The notes below the pieces were generated by a model. That model was not told the DNA's origin, made no database searches, and was given only the letters and a program-made list of their open reading frames with translations. The position numbers and the translations under genes are program-made. DNA of 64,000 nt from Motilibacter peucedani (GTDB lineage Bacteria; Actinomycetota; Actinomycetes; Motilibacterales; Motilibacteraceae). Location: assembly GCF_003634695.1 (NCBI RefSeq), contig NZ_RBWV01000014.1:62001-126000 (forward strand), given 5' to 3'. Positions 1-14,005 of the stretch are shown here, one piece after another. Position 1 is the first letter of the stretch, and the number at the start of each line of letters is the position of its first letter.

Positions 1-1203
<1,203 letters not shown>

Positions 1204-1210
1204 CTCTCTC

Positions 1211-2899
<1,689 letters not shown>

Positions 2900-2901
2900 T
2901 C

Positions 2902-4276
2902 GTGGAACCCCAACTCCTGCAGGACTGGATGGGCACCCAGCGCTGGTTCGCCGGCAAGGGGCGCCAGTGGCACGTGGCAGGAGTGGAGCAGCTCGCGGAG
3001 CTGCGCGGTGGCCCTGCTCCCGTCCGCCTGCTCGTGGTGCGCGCCGACTACGACGACGGCTCGACCGAGGCCTACCAGCTGGCGGTCTCCATGCGCCCTG
3101 AGCCGAACGACGCGCTCGGCCACGTGCTCATCGGCGAGGTCGACGAGGACGGCACGCGCTACTTCGTCTACGACGGCTTCCACGACAAGGAGGCCACGGC
3201 GCTGCTGCTCCGCGGGCTCAAGGAGGGCGGCACGGTCGGCGGGGTCGAGTTCCACCCGCTCTCCGGCGGCGAGGGTGTGCCGGAGACGGCGTCGTCGAAC
3301 GTCCTGAGCGGCGAGCAGTCGAACACCTCGCTGGTCTTCGGCGGCACCGCCATCTACAAGGCGTTCCGCAAGCTGGCGCCCGGTCTCAACCCCGACATCG
3401 AGATCCACGAGGCGCTGCTGGAGGTGGGCGCGGAGGAGATCGCGCGCCCGCTCGCGCACGTCACCGGCCGCTGGGAGCAAGCGCCCGGCGAGGTCGTCGA
3501 GGGCAACCTCGGCATGATGCAGGAGTTCCTCAGCGGCGCGAGCCTCGGCTGGGACGCCGCGCAGGTCAGCGTGCGCGACCTGTTCGCCGAGGGAGACCTG
3601 CACGCCGACGAGGTGGGTGGCGACTTCGCCAGCGAGTCCTTCCGGCTCGGTGAAGCCACCGCGCGCGTGCACCTGGCGCTCGCCGAGGCGCTCGGCACGA
3701 CGACGCTCAGCGGGGACGCACTGCGTACCCTCGCCACCGCGATGCAGCACCGGCTCGAGGCGGCGGCCGCAGACGTACCCGCGCTCGAGGCGCACGTCGA
3801 GTCGCTGTCGAAGAAGTACGACGCGCTCGCCGAGCGCGACGAGCCCGTGGTCGTGCAGCGCATCCACGGCGACTACCACCTCGGCCAGGTCATGCGCACG
3901 GCCTACGGCTGGAAGCTGCTCGACTTCGAGGGCGAGCCGGCGAAGCCGCTCGCGGAGCGCCGGCTGCCCGACTCGGTGATCCGCGACGTGGCCGGCATGC
4001 TGCGGTCGTTCGACTACGCGGCCCGCTTCCAGCTCATGGACCGCGCGCGCGACGGGCAGCTGGAGTACCGCGCCGACGAGTGGGCCGAGCGCAACCGCTC
4101 GGCGTTCTGCGACGGCTACGCGGCGGCCGGCGGGCGCGACCCGCGCGACGACGGCGACCTCATCTGCGCGTACGAAGCGGACAAGGCCGTCTACGAGCTG
4201 ATCTACGAGGCACGGAACCGCCCCGGGTGGGTACGCATCCCCCTGGGCGCCATCGAGCGCCTGTCGGAGGCCGAAC

Positions 4277-4284
<8 letters not shown>
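2902..4284 (+). CDS. mak: Maltokinase (maltose-1-phosphate forming)
   Basis: The enzyme phosphorylates maltose with ATP to alpha-maltose-1-phosphate, the GlgE donor. The protein is 460 aa, like mycobacterial Pep2/Mak. The aminoglycoside-phosphotransferase-like core is visible: the catalytic loop [11 protein letters not shown] and the metal-binding LLDFEGEP follow each other about 20 residues apart. The N-terminal [13 protein letters not shown] is a maltokinase signature. I chose GTG 2902, just after the treS stop, because translation [11 protein letters not shown] fits the family; the frame is open further upstream but that part overlaps treS. The 3' end overlaps glgB by 8 nt, which implies coupling. 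The last codons lie in a 15-bp tandem repeat. Confidence 0.93.
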
Positions 4285-6520
<2,236 letters not shown>

Positions 6521-6526
6521 CCAGGC

Positions 6527-6563
6527 AGCAGCGGGTCGAGGCGCACGGCCCCGACCCGCTGCT
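6527..6563. terminator. Bidirectional terminator between convergent glgB and acyltransferase genes
   Basis: A perfect 12-bp stem (agcagcgggtcg with cgacccgctgct) encloses a 13-nt loop. It starts 7 nt after the glgB stop and ends next to the stop codon of the opposing gene. There is no T-run, as is common in GC-rich actinomycetes. Confidence 0.8.
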
Positions 6564-6566
6564 CGT

Positions 6567-8669
6567 CTAGCGGCCCTGCCGCAGGATCCCTTGCACCATC
6601 GGCGCCAACCAACGGCTGTACGTCGCCGTTAGGTGGCTGGAGTCCCGGTAGACGAGGATGTTGCCGATGATGACCGGGCAGTAGACCGGGGCGTCGTCAG
6701 CGCACTGCCAGCCCTTGGGGTCGGTCATCGGCACCTTGGCCGCCATGAGTGCCGCCTCGAGGGCCGACCGGCGAGGAGTGATCCAATTGACCTTGTTCGG
6801 GCGGCCGCACGTCCGGACGTCCGACAGGTGCTTGGAGACGCACAGCGGGACGTCTGTCTGGGGATACATCGTGTCCAACATGTAGTGAACGGCGAGACCG
6901 GCGCTCTTCAGCCGAGACGCAGTGGTGACCGTCGCCTGCGCATAGCGCTGATCCGTGAACGCCTTTCCCGTGACGCTGTCGGACTGGCTCATGACGACAA
7001 GATCCGGCTTCAGACCGATGATCCGGTTGATCGTGATCTCCCGCCACTCATCGCACTCGCGGTATTGGCGGTTGAGCTGGCTGCTGAAGACGGACAGGGC
7101 CGCGGGCGTACACGCACTCTTGGTCCAGTTGATGACCCGCCAATGCTCCCGCCTTCCGGCTTCCGCGAAGGCGGGCTCCCACTGCTCGGCGTGCGAGTCA
7201 CCGAAGAGCACCAGGGTGTGATGACCATGCACGTCACCGAAGACGCAGGGACCCTGAGCGACGTCCGTGAAGTTCGCTTGGCAGGACTGGGTGAAGGAGC
7301 TCTCGGGGTAGTCCTTGCCGGCTACGACGAGGTCCGGAGTGAGATTTCGCGGCGCGCCCTGCATCAGCGTTGCGAGATGGATGCTCACCCTCACCTGCGC
7401 GGCGTAGGCGCTGTCCGCGACGTCACTCGTGGTGACGAGCGTCTTTGCGGCACCGTGACCGGCGAGGACGGGCAGCGAGCTCACCATCAGGAGGGCGCAG
7501 CCCACGGCAGCAGCGGACATCATGCCGCCGGCAGTGAGCCACGCGCGGATGCGCAGTCGCGTTCGCTTGGTCGGGTACTCGATGAGGTAGTAGGTGATGG
7601 CGGCGAACCAGAGCGCGATGGCGGCCATCTCGAGGTTGCGAGCCCAGCCGAAGCTGCCCTGGCTCCCGACGACCATCGGAGCGATGACAAGAACCGGCCA
7701 GTGCCAGACGTACCAGGAGTACGACATCTTCCCGATCCACTGAGCCCACCGGTTGCGCAGGACGGACTCTGCACCGACCGCCTGCGGTCCGCAGCCGGCC
7801 GCGACCAGCAGCGTGGCACCCCCGACCGGGAGCACGGCTGCCCAGCCCGGGAAGACTGTGGCGTCGCTGTAGACGAACGCAGAGACGACGACGACTGACA
7901 GCCCCGCCCAGGACAGGCACGACGCCATTCGCACGTGCATCCGGGCGAGGCGGTGCGCGGCCACCGCGACCAGTCCACCGACACCCAGCTCCCACGCTCG
8001 CGTCTGGATGGAGAAGTAGGACAGGCTCGGGTCCCGAGGCGTCATCGTGACCGACAGGTACAACGATGCTGCGACGGTTCCGGCGAGCAGCAAGAACAGC
8101 GCCTGACCTCTGCGGCGTGCACCGACCAGCGCACACAGTCCGATGAGCACAGGCCACACCAGGTAGAACTGCTCCTCGACGGCGAGGCTCCAGAAGTGCT
8201 GGAGCGGCGAGACGGGTCCGTCCGCGTTCAGGTAGTCGACACCCTGCGCGGCCAAGCGGTAGTTGATCCCGTAGAACGCCGTCCAGATCGCGTCGTTCGC
8301 AATGCCCTTGACCTGGAGGGCGGGCGCCCACAAGCGGGCAGCCAGCAGCGTCACGATCACCGCGGCGAGCGCAGGCGGCAACAGTCGCCGCACGCGTCGC
8401 GTGTAGAACTCGGTGAAGTGGACTCGCCCGCGCATCTCGACCTCCCTCACCAGCTGACCGGTGATGAGGAACCCGGAGACGACGAAGAAGACGTCGACGC
8501 CGACGTAGCCCGCTCGCAGGCCCGGGACGTGGGCGTGGTAGAGCACCACGAGCAGGACGGCGACAGCGCGCAGCCCTTGGATGTCGGGCCGGAACCTCCG
8601 CGCTCGGAGCGGTGCCGGATGACGGGCGTCGAACGGCGAGCTGGCGATCGACTGGGTGAGGATGCTCAC
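6567..8669 (-). CDS. Membrane acyltransferase 3 (OafA/YrhL type) with C-terminal SGNH domain
   Basis: The 700-aa protein probably O-acylates (for example acetylates) a cell-surface or secreted polysaccharide. The N-terminal half is a multi-TM acyltransferase-3 domain with RPDIQGLRAVAV near residue 27, GVDVFFVVSGFLI, RRVRRLLPP and VEEQFYLVWPV. The C-terminal half is extracytoplasmic SGNH-like: the nucleophile block LVLFGDSHAEQW and a distal Asp/His pair in YRDSSHLTA. This two-domain layout matches OafA-like O-acetyltransferases. The start is GTG 8669, whose GTGA overlaps the stop of the upstream GT2 by 4 nt, so the two are translationally coupled. The frame stays open upstream, but that part overlaps the GT and is not protein-like. 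The acyl group and substrate are inferred. Confidence 0.88.
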   Translation of the reverse strand: MSILTQSIASSPFDARHPAPLRARRFRPDIQGLRAVAVLLVVLYHAHVPGLRAGYVGVDVFFVVSGFLITGQLVREVEMRGRVHFTEFYTRRVRRLLPPALAAVIVTLLAARLWAPALQVKGIANDAIWTAFYGINYRLAAQGVDYLNADGPVSPLQHFWSLAVEEQFYLVWPVLIGLCALVGARRRGQALFLLLAGTVAASLYLSVTMTPRDPSLSYFSIQTRAWELGVGGLVAVAAHRLARMHVRMASCLSWAGLSVVVVSAFVYSDATVFPGWAAVLPVGGATLLVAAGCGPQAVGAESVLRNRWAQWIGKMSYSWYVWHWPVLVIAPMVVGSQGSFGWARNLEMAAIALWFAAITYYLIEYPTKRTRLRIRAWLTAGGMMSAAAVGCALLMVSSLPVLAGHGAAKTLVTTSDVADSAYAAQVRVSIHLATLMQGAPRNLTPDLVVAGKDYPESSFTQSCQANFTDVAQGPCVFGDVHGHHTLVLFGDSHAEQWEPAFAEAGRREHWRVINWTKSACTPAALSVFSSQLNRQYRECDEWREITINRIIGLKPDLVVMSQSDSVTGKAFTDQRYAQATVTTASRLKSAGLAVHYMLDTMYPQTDVPLCVSKHLSDVRTCGRPNKVNWITPRRSALEAALMAAKVPMTDPKGWQCADDAPVYCPVIIGNILVYRDSSHLTATYSRWLAPMVQGILRQGR

Positions 8670-10255
8670 GACTGCGGCTCCCGGATGGTGGCGTGCGTCA
8701 GGTCGATGACGCGGCGCTGCTCGGGCAGGGTGACGACGACATCGCGTACGCGAGGCAGGTCGAGCGAGTACAGGAACGGGGCGAGCATGTAGGCCTGGAT
8801 CAGCCCGAGTGCGATAGCCGGGAAGTACGTCCACGGGTAGCCGTTGAGAACCGCACGGCCGATCCCGGCCCAGAGGAGCACCGAGGTGGCGGCGAACCAC
8901 GTCCGTGCCATCAGCGCGACCTTCCGCGGCGTCGACATGCCTTTCTTGGGGCTGACTCGAGCAGCCCCGGTCGGAACCCAGGCCGCAATCTTGTCGCGGA
9001 GTGCGTCGACGACAGCGAGCAAGTGACAGAAGCTGTTCACCATGCAGACCCTGTAGATCCTCATGTCCCAGCCCTTGGCCAGCCGCGGAAACACCACGAA
9101 CGTGCTGACGAATGCGGGAACCATGGGAAGGTAGTTCCACCAGTGCACCTGGTCGGGGAAGAACCAGATCATCGCGAGAGTGGGAAGCACCGAGGTCATG
9201 ACCAGAGCGGCCGAAGCCATGTAGTACAAGAATGCCGCCCAGAAGCACAGCCGCTGCTTCAGCGAGAACGGGGCATCGGAGAAGAAGCGACTGATCATCA
9301 GCAGCATGGACGACCTGCACCAGCGGTACTGCTGGTTGGTCAGTGCCTCCCAGTTGTCCGGCGCAAGGCCTTTGGCCAAGACGAGCGGCACGTACCTGGT
9401 GCGGTAGTTCGCCACCCAGAGCTTGACGCCCGAGTGGACGTCCTCACCCAGAGGGACCTGGGCGAACCCGCCCGCGGCGACGACGGCTTCGCGCCGGTAC
9501 ACGAGATTGGTGCCAGCCACGATCGCGGCCTCGTAGGTGTCGCGAGCCGGCTGGATCCACCTGAAGAAGAGCTCCTGCAGGGCGCCGGCGTACCGGCTCA
9601 TGTCGTTGACGCCCCGTGCGTCGAAGTACTGCGCGGTCTGCACGACGCCGATGCGCGGGTCCTGCATGTAGGGGAGCGTCTCGTAGAGGAAGTCCGCTCG
9701 CGGTGAGAAGTCCGCGTCGAAGACGACGACGAACTCGCTGTCCGTGTTGTCAAAGGCGTGGATGAGGTTTCCCGCCTTCTTCCACTCGCCGCGGTTGCTG
9801 CGCACGACGTAGTGGAAGCCATGCGCCTCCGCCACTAGCCGGGTCCTGAGCAGGTCCGCGTCATCGAGGACGTAGACCGACAGCCGCCCTTCGTAGGAGA
9901 GTCGGCGCACGTGCGTGAACGTGTTGTGCAGCACTTCGTCGTCCTCACCGCACACTGGGATGAAGACGTCGACAGACGGCAGCGCCGCAGTGTCGCGCCG
10001 CCATGCTGCGACGAGTGTCTGGTGATCCCGGAGCGACGAGCGAGGCCGCCGTACTCGGAGCCACAGGTTGACGAAGACCGGCGGCACCATGAATGTCAGC
10101 AGCACGAATCCTAGCCACATGTCAGGGCTCTTCCTCATGACCATCACGTAGCCGTAGATGATTCCCAACTGCGCAACGAAGAGCCATACGAAGGGCCAGC
10201 GAACGTGCTTGGTGAAATAACTGTACTGCTCTGCCGCTGTGGGTGGCGCAGGCAT
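8666..10255 (-). CDS. Cellulose-synthase-like GT2 glycosyltransferase (BcsA-like core)
   Basis: This is a processive family-2 membrane glycosyltransferase that would polymerise and extrude a beta-glycan from UDP-sugars. The 529-aa protein has two N-terminal TM segments (about 20-65), the nucleotide-sugar motifs VLDDAD (130-134) and FDAD (179-182), the catalytic-base region GEDVHSG (270-276) and the processivity motif QQYRW (308-312), then about five TM segments. No PilZ c-di-GMP domain is visible at the C-terminus, unlike proteobacterial BcsA. I chose ATG 10255 (MPAPPTAAEQY); in-frame codons further upstream give low-complexity sequence, and the SD is weak. The gene is coupled by GTGA to an acyltransferase. 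No BcsB partner or BcsZ cellulase is adjacent. The polymer is unknown. Confidence 0.88.
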   Translation of the reverse strand: MPAPPTAAEQYSYFTKHVRWPFVWLFVAQLGIIYGYVMVMRKSPDMWLGFVLLTFMVPPVFVNLWLRVRRPRSSLRDHQTLVAAWRRDTAALPSVDVFIPVCGEDDEVLHNTFTHVRRLSYEGRLSVYVLDDADLLRTRLVAEAHGFHYVVRSNRGEWKKAGNLIHAFDNTDSEFVVVFDADFSPRADFLYETLPYMQDPRIGVVQTAQYFDARGVNDMSRYAGALQELFFRWIQPARDTYEAAIVAGTNLVYRREAVVAAGGFAQVPLGEDVHSGVKLWVANYRTRYVPLVLAKGLAPDNWEALTNQQYRWCRSSMLLMISRFFSDAPFSLKQRLCFWAAFLYYMASAALVMTSVLPTLAMIWFFPDQVHWWNYLPMVPAFVSTFVVFPRLAKGWDMRIYRVCMVNSFCHLLAVVDALRDKIAAWVPTGAARVSPKKGMSTPRKVALMARTWFAATSVLLWAGIGRAVLNGYPWTYFPAIALGLIQAYMLAPFLYSLDLPRVRDVVVTLPEQRRVIDLTHATIREPQS

Positions 10256-10625
10256 ATGGGTCTCAAAAGGGCTCGCCGAAGGCACGCATCTCTCCCGGGG
10301 TCCGACGAATACGGGCATCGGGGAGGTTTCGCCACTCGCTCGTCTCTTCGCAGGGCGACCAATTGCACGAAGAGAGTCCTTGCGTCCCGCTCCGGCGGCC
10401 AAGACGATCGCCGGTCATGAAGGACGGTAGGTCAATGGGCCGACCAGTACCCCCGAGCCGGAACAATTACCCGGGGAATCATTCGTCTGGTCGCACCAAA
10501 TGTGATGCGGAGGGACAAGACCCCTCAGATGCGACATGCCCGGCACAGCACCCAGCGGTCGTGAACGACGGGGGGCTCCGCCGGAGGCGCCGCCCGGCGC
10601 CACAGTGGTCGGGCATGCTTTGTCC
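10256..10625. other. Divergent intergenic region between the GT2 and NYN genes
   Basis: This 370-bp stretch must hold the promoters of the BcsA-like operon (-) and the NYN gene (+). The part around 10460-10500 is locally AT-richer than its surroundings. I could not identify a convincing -35/-10 pair, a riboswitch or a terminator. Short open frames here look like codon-bias artefacts. Confidence 0.5.
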
Positions 10626-11234
10626 ATGACCGTCGACCTGCAGGACAGCGACCCCGGCCTCGACCTGCTCGTCTGGGACGCGCCGAACATCGACATGACG
10701 CTGTCCCAGGTCATCGGCACACGCCCGGGGCCGGAGTCGCGCCCCCGCTTCGACGCGGTCGGCCGCTGGCTGGTGCGCAGCGCGGGCGAGTCCGACGTCG
10801 AGGCGTGCGTCTTCGCCAACGTGCCGCCGCAGAACGCCGTCAACATGCGTGGCTGGGTCGAGACGCTCCGCGCCTTCGGCTTCGCGGTCTTCGCCAAGCC
10901 CAAGCTCCAGCCGGCCGACGACGTCGACGACGCGATGCTCGACCACATCTGGCTCCGCGCCGGCGAGCGCCAGCTGCGTCGCGTGGTTGTAGCCAGCGGC
11001 GACGGGCGCAACTTCCGGGCACCGCTCGACGAGCTCTCCGACCAGGGCGTCGAGGTCGTCGTCCTCTCCTTCGCCGAGATCGCGGGCTACGCCCAGGAGA
11101 GCGACAAGATCCAGTTCATCGACCTCGAGGACGTGCCAGGGGTCTTCGTGACCCCGCTCAACCGCACGCGCCTCGACGCGCTGCCGCCCGAGGGCGCGTG
11201 GCTGGTGCCGACGGGGTCGCTGCGCGACCTCTAG
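10626..11234 (+). CDS. NYN-domain (LabA/DUF88-like) putative ribonuclease
   Basis: The 202-aa protein looks like a PIN-like NYN-family nuclease. Support comes from the first-strand acidic motif LLVWDAPNIDM near residue 14, the middle motif VVASGDGRNFRAPLDEL and the following EVVVLSF strand, the usual order of acidic residues in this fold. The target is unknown; family members process RNA. ATG 10626 was chosen because upstream codons are low-complexity. No clear SD is seen. The gene stands alone between two exopolysaccharide-type loci, and the next gene starts 110 nt later with its own leader, so no operon partner is evident. Confidence 0.8.
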   Translation: MTVDLQDSDPGLDLLVWDAPNIDMTLSQVIGTRPGPESRPRFDAVGRWLVRSAGESDVEACVFANVPPQNAVNMRGWVETLRAFGFAVFAKPKLQPADDVDDAMLDHIWLRAGERQLRRVVVASGDGRNFRAPLDELSDQGVEVVVLSFAEIAGYAQESDKIQFIDLEDVPGVFVTPLNRTRLDALPPEGAWLVPTGSLRDL

Positions 11235-11344
11235 ACCACCAGCGCGGGTCTTGTGGCCGCTCAGGCGCAGTGGCATGGTGCGAAGACCCCGCGGCTCGGG
11301 GGGTCCGGGTCTCCCCCGGACCAGCCGCAGGGACGGGAGGACTC

Positions 11345-12202
11345 ATGCGTCGCACTGCCGCGGCCTGCGCCGCGTTCCTGGCCGTCACGACGGCCGTCGC
11401 CACGGGCGTACCGTCCACCGCCCAGGCCGCGTCCGGCAAGAGCACCGTCCGCATCCACGTCGACCACCACTCGTCGCCCATCCACCTGGCAGACATCAGC
11501 CCCGGCGTGCCGTTCTACGCACCGGTCGTGACCCTGTCGGCCCGGGTCACAGGCTGCACTCCGGGCGAGACGCTCGACGTCGGCGTCGAGGCCACCCAGG
11601 AGGGGCACGCGCTCGACACGGCGTACATCTCCATCGGCGCGACCGAGTTCAGCTGTCCTGAAGCAGGCGCGGTCTCGCCGGCCTTCAACGTGACGGCGCA
11701 CAGCGCAGACCGCCCGCTCCACCCGGGCAAGCTGCGGGTCACCTGGCAAGTGCTGAAGGCAGGCCACGACGCGCTGACCAAGACCTCGCAGGTGAGGGTC
11801 CCCGACCAGCCGGTGAGCAAGCGCCGGCTCGAGCTGCAGATCTCGCACCGGACCTCGCCCATCGTCATCCGCGACGTCAACTTCTTCGGCGACCAGCCCG
11901 ACCTCGAGCCGGCGACCACAGCGACTGCCACGGCCAGCGGCTGCACGCCCGGGTCCGACGTCTTCATCTGGGGCGAGGCGGTGCAAGACGGCCACCTCCT
12001 GGGCAACTGGGCGGGCACGCACCCGGGCTACGGCCTGACGCAGTGCGGCTCTGACGGTGTGGCGAGCATCGGTGAGGAGGTGTTCGGCAGCGACCTGCAC
12101 CCCGGCAGGCTGCGGCTGACGTTCCACGCCTACGAGTCGAGCCCCGACGGTCCAGGCACCCTCGAGGTGACCCGGTCGTCGCAGGCGAAGGTGCCGGCCT
12201 GA
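11345..12202 (+). CDS. Secreted protein with two homologous domains, unknown function
   Basis: I do not recognise this 285-aa protein. It has a Sec signal peptide (basic MRRT, hydrophobic core, cleavage near AQA-AS around residue 29). The mature part consists of two copies of one roughly 110-residue domain. Matching landmarks are HHSSPI and HRTSPI, SGCTPG and its partner TGCTPG, EATQEGH and EAVQDGH, a lone Cys, then LHPGKLRVTW and LHPGRLRLTF. Each copy has two Cys, suggesting one disulfide per domain, and both look beta-rich. SD gggagg precedes ATG 11345. The position beside EPS genes suggests an envelope or matrix role, but this is only inference. Confidence 0.75.
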   Translation: MRRTAAACAAFLAVTTAVATGVPSTAQAASGKSTVRIHVDHHSSPIHLADISPGVPFYAPVVTLSARVTGCTPGETLDVGVEATQEGHALDTAYISIGATEFSCPEAGAVSPAFNVTAHSADRPLHPGKLRVTWQVLKAGHDALTKTSQVRVPDQPVSKRRLELQISHRTSPIVIRDVNFFGDQPDLEPATTATATASGCTPGSDVFIWGEAVQDGHLLGNWAGTHPGYGLTQCGSDGVASIGEEVFGSDLHPGRLRLTFHAYESSPDGPGTLEVTRSSQAKVPA

Positions 12203-12498
12203 GGAGAGGTCCGCTTCGTCCGCGAGCGACCCGCTCGGAGTCGCTTGTGACGCTCGTCGCAGTTGTCCAGCGGACGGGCCTGAGCCCACAGCTCGAACAG
12301 GTGACTCCATGGCGTGACAGTGCCCAATCTGTCACTGCCTGTAGCCGTTATCAGGGTCCATACCGCCAAACGGTTACGGGATGTTGAACAAGTGCAGACC
12401 AGATGGCCCATCAAGGGCTACGCTTCTGCCTCACGCACGGTGGTGAATCGACTGGGGGGGCCAGCCGGTGACTGTGCGTGTTCACCAGGGGTGGGGTT
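12203..12498. other. Leader region upstream of the PssDE-type genes
   Basis: These 296 bp separate the secreted-protein gene from the leader ORF of the PssD/PssE pair. They hold an inverted repeat at 12314-12335 (listed separately) and an AT-richer stretch at about 12340-12390 suited to a promoter. I could not assign a -35/-10 pair, and I see no known riboswitch. Confidence 0.5.
12314..12335. promoter_or_regulatory. Putative operator, GTGACAG-N8-CTGTCAC
   Basis: A perfect 7-bp inverted repeat has an 8-bp spacer (gtgacag tgcccaat ctgtcac). Its centre-to-centre spacing suits a dimeric regulator on one DNA face. It lies about 180 bp before the leader ORF of the glycosyltransferase pair. No regulator gene is adjacent, so the binding protein is unknown. 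Confidence 0.35.
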
Positions 12499-12585
12499 AT
12501 GACAGGCACAGGCAAGTCCTTGCGGGGGCAAGAGCTCGACACCCGGCCGGCCGGCGGCTCGCTGGCCGTAGGCGGTGCGGCATGA
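12499..12585 (+). CDS. 28-residue leader ORF overlapping the PssD-like gene
   Basis: ATG 12499 follows a strong purine SD (ggggtgggg) and opens a 28-codon frame beginning MTGTGKSLRGQEL and ending LAVGGAA. Its TGA overlaps the ATG of the PssD-like gene as ATGA, the same four-base overlap used between real gene pairs elsewhere in the window. The peptide is Gly/Ala-rich at its end with no membrane segment. The downstream start has no good SD of its own, so reinitiation from this ORF may set its translation. It could be a regulatory uORF or a genuine small protein. Confidence 0.5.
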   Translation: MTGTGKSLRGQELDTRPAGGSLAVGGAA

Positions 12586-13172
12586 CGCAGATGATGTTCC
12601 GTCCGGAGACCGACACCCGGCCGCAGGTCGTCAGCACCATCACGATCCCGGAGCAGGCCGACGCCGCTCACCACGTCGACGTCACGGTCTCCGAGCCCGA
12701 GCAGCCCGCCGACCACGCCGGCGAGCACCTCCTGCTGGTCGCCTCGAGCGGCGGGCACCTCGCCCAGCTGCTGGCGCTGCGCTCGTGGTGGCAGGAGTTC
12801 CCGCGCACGTGGGTCACCTTCGACACCGAGGACGCGCGCTCGCAGCTCGCCGGCGAGGACATCGTCTTCGCCAAGCACCCGACCACGCGCAATGTGAAGA
12901 ACCTGCTGCGCAACTCGGTCATCGCTGCCAAACTCATGCGCGACGTCAGACCGACGATGATCGTCTCCACCGGAGCGGCCGTCGCCTTCCCGTTCTTCCT
13001 CTACGCCAAGGGGATGCACGTCCCGACCGTCTACCTCGAGGTCTTCGACCGGGTCGACTCGAGGACCCTGACCGGCCGCCTGTGCCGCCCTCTGGCGAGC
13101 GAGTTCCTGGTGCAGTGGGAGCAGCAGCGGGCCCTCTACAAGGGCTCCCGAGTGATTGGCACCCTCCTGTGA
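12582..13172 (+). CDS. PssD/Alg14-like glycosyltransferase accessory subunit
   Basis: The 196-aa protein matches the Alg14/PssD family, the membrane-associated half of a split GT1/GT28 glycosyltransferase that moves sugars onto a lipid-linked exopolysaccharide intermediate. Support includes the early LLLVASSGGHLAQLLAL motif (about residues 47-63), the FDTEDARS segment and PTMIVSTGAAVAFPFFLYAK, which matches the Alg14 hydrophobic loop. The first 40 residues are a variable tail. It is preceded by a 28-codon leader ORF (ATGA overlap) and followed by its catalytic partner (GTGA overlap), so the three are translationally coupled. The sugar and acceptor are unknown. Confidence 0.85.
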   Translation: MTQMMFRPETDTRPQVVSTITIPEQADAAHHVDVTVSEPEQPADHAGEHLLLVASSGGHLAQLLALRSWWQEFPRTWVTFDTEDARSQLAGEDIVFAKHPTTRNVKNLLRNSVIAAKLMRDVRPTMIVSTGAAVAFPFFLYAKGMHVPTVYLEVFDRVDSRTLTGRLCRPLASEFLVQWEQQRALYKGSRVIGTLL

Positions 13173-13792
13173 TCGTCCTTCCCGACACCGACGCAGCCCG
13201 TCTGCCGCTGGTCTTCGTGACCGTCGGCTCCGACTACCACCCCTTCTCCCGGCTGATCTCCTGGGTCGACGGGTGGATGGCCGACGGTGGCTCGCAGCGC
13301 GCCCGCTGCATCATGCAGTACGGCACTGCGCCTGCCCCGGCCCACGCCGAGGGCGAGGCCTTCATGGGCCACGACCTCGTGCTCAGCCTGATGCGCAGCT
13401 CCACCGCGATCGTCGCCCAGGGCGGCCCGATGACCCTCATCGAGTCGCGCCGGCAGGGCCGGCTCCCCATCGCCGTGCCGCGCACCGCCTCGCTCGGCGA
13501 GGTCGTCGACGACCACCAGCACGCCTTCTGCGCCCACCTCCACGCGCAGGGCCACGCGGTCCTGGCCACCGACGAGGAGTCGGTGCGCCGCCTGCTCGAC
13601 GAGGCCGTCGCCGCCCCCGCGAAGTTCCGGGTCGACGTCACGGCCGAGGGCCAGCAGGTCGACGAGGCGGTCGAGCGCTTCGCCTCCATCGCCCAGCGCC
13701 TGCTCGACGAGCGCCGCGCCTCGGCCCAGGTGCCGCGCCGGCGCCTGCCCCTCACGCGCCTCCGACGCAGCGGCGTCGGCGCGCGCAGCTAG
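13169..13792 (+). CDS. PssE/Alg13-like glycosyltransferase catalytic subunit
   Basis: The 207-aa product resembles Alg13/PssE, the soluble nucleotide-sugar-binding half of the split glycosyltransferase whose membrane half is the preceding gene. Family features are LPLVFVTVGSDYHPF near the start and the donor-binding segment AIVAQGGPMTLIESRRQGRLP, followed by PRTASLGEVVDDHQ. The start is GTG 13169, overlapping the PssD-like stop by 4 nt. The C-terminus is an Arg-rich tail. A 26-bp palindrome 45 nt past the stop probably ends transcription. In other bacteria this pair acts early in EPS repeat-unit assembly. Confidence 0.85.
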   Translation: MIVLPDTDAARLPLVFVTVGSDYHPFSRLISWVDGWMADGGSQRARCIMQYGTAPAPAHAEGEAFMGHDLVLSLMRSSTAIVAQGGPMTLIESRRQGRLPIAVPRTASLGEVVDDHQHAFCAHLHAQGHAVLATDEESVRRLLDEAVAAPAKFRVDVTAEGQQVDEAVERFASIAQRLLDERRASAQVPRRRLPLTRLRRSGVGARS

Positions 13793-13836
13793 CCACAGCC
13801 CGCTCGTCCACACAGACACCACACAGCTTCCCGCGT

Positions 13837-13862
13837 CCCGCACGGTCGGCCGACCGTGCGGG
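13837..13862. terminator. Perfect 26-bp palindrome after the PssE-like gene
   Basis: The sequence cccgcacggtcgg is followed directly by its exact reverse complement. As RNA it would form a GC-rich stem with a minimal loop. Its position 45 nt past a stop codon and before a new secreted-protein gene favours a terminator; an operator is the alternative. Confidence 0.6.
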
Positions 13863-14005
13863 GCTCGAGCCACCGCGCCTCCGGGCGCTGCATCCCGGTC
13901 AACGGCTGCCCTGGGAGGGCGTCAGCGACTTGCACCACCCGCTCGTCCACCGTGCACGTGTTGACGCCCGTCAGCCACGGTGATCTTCCCTCAGAAGGGT
14001 TCCTC

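Noticed and set aside
8670-9320. Upstream extension of the acyltransferase frame
   Set aside because: It overlaps the GT2 gene completely and lacks protein-like composition; GTG 8669 overlaps the GT stop as GTGA.
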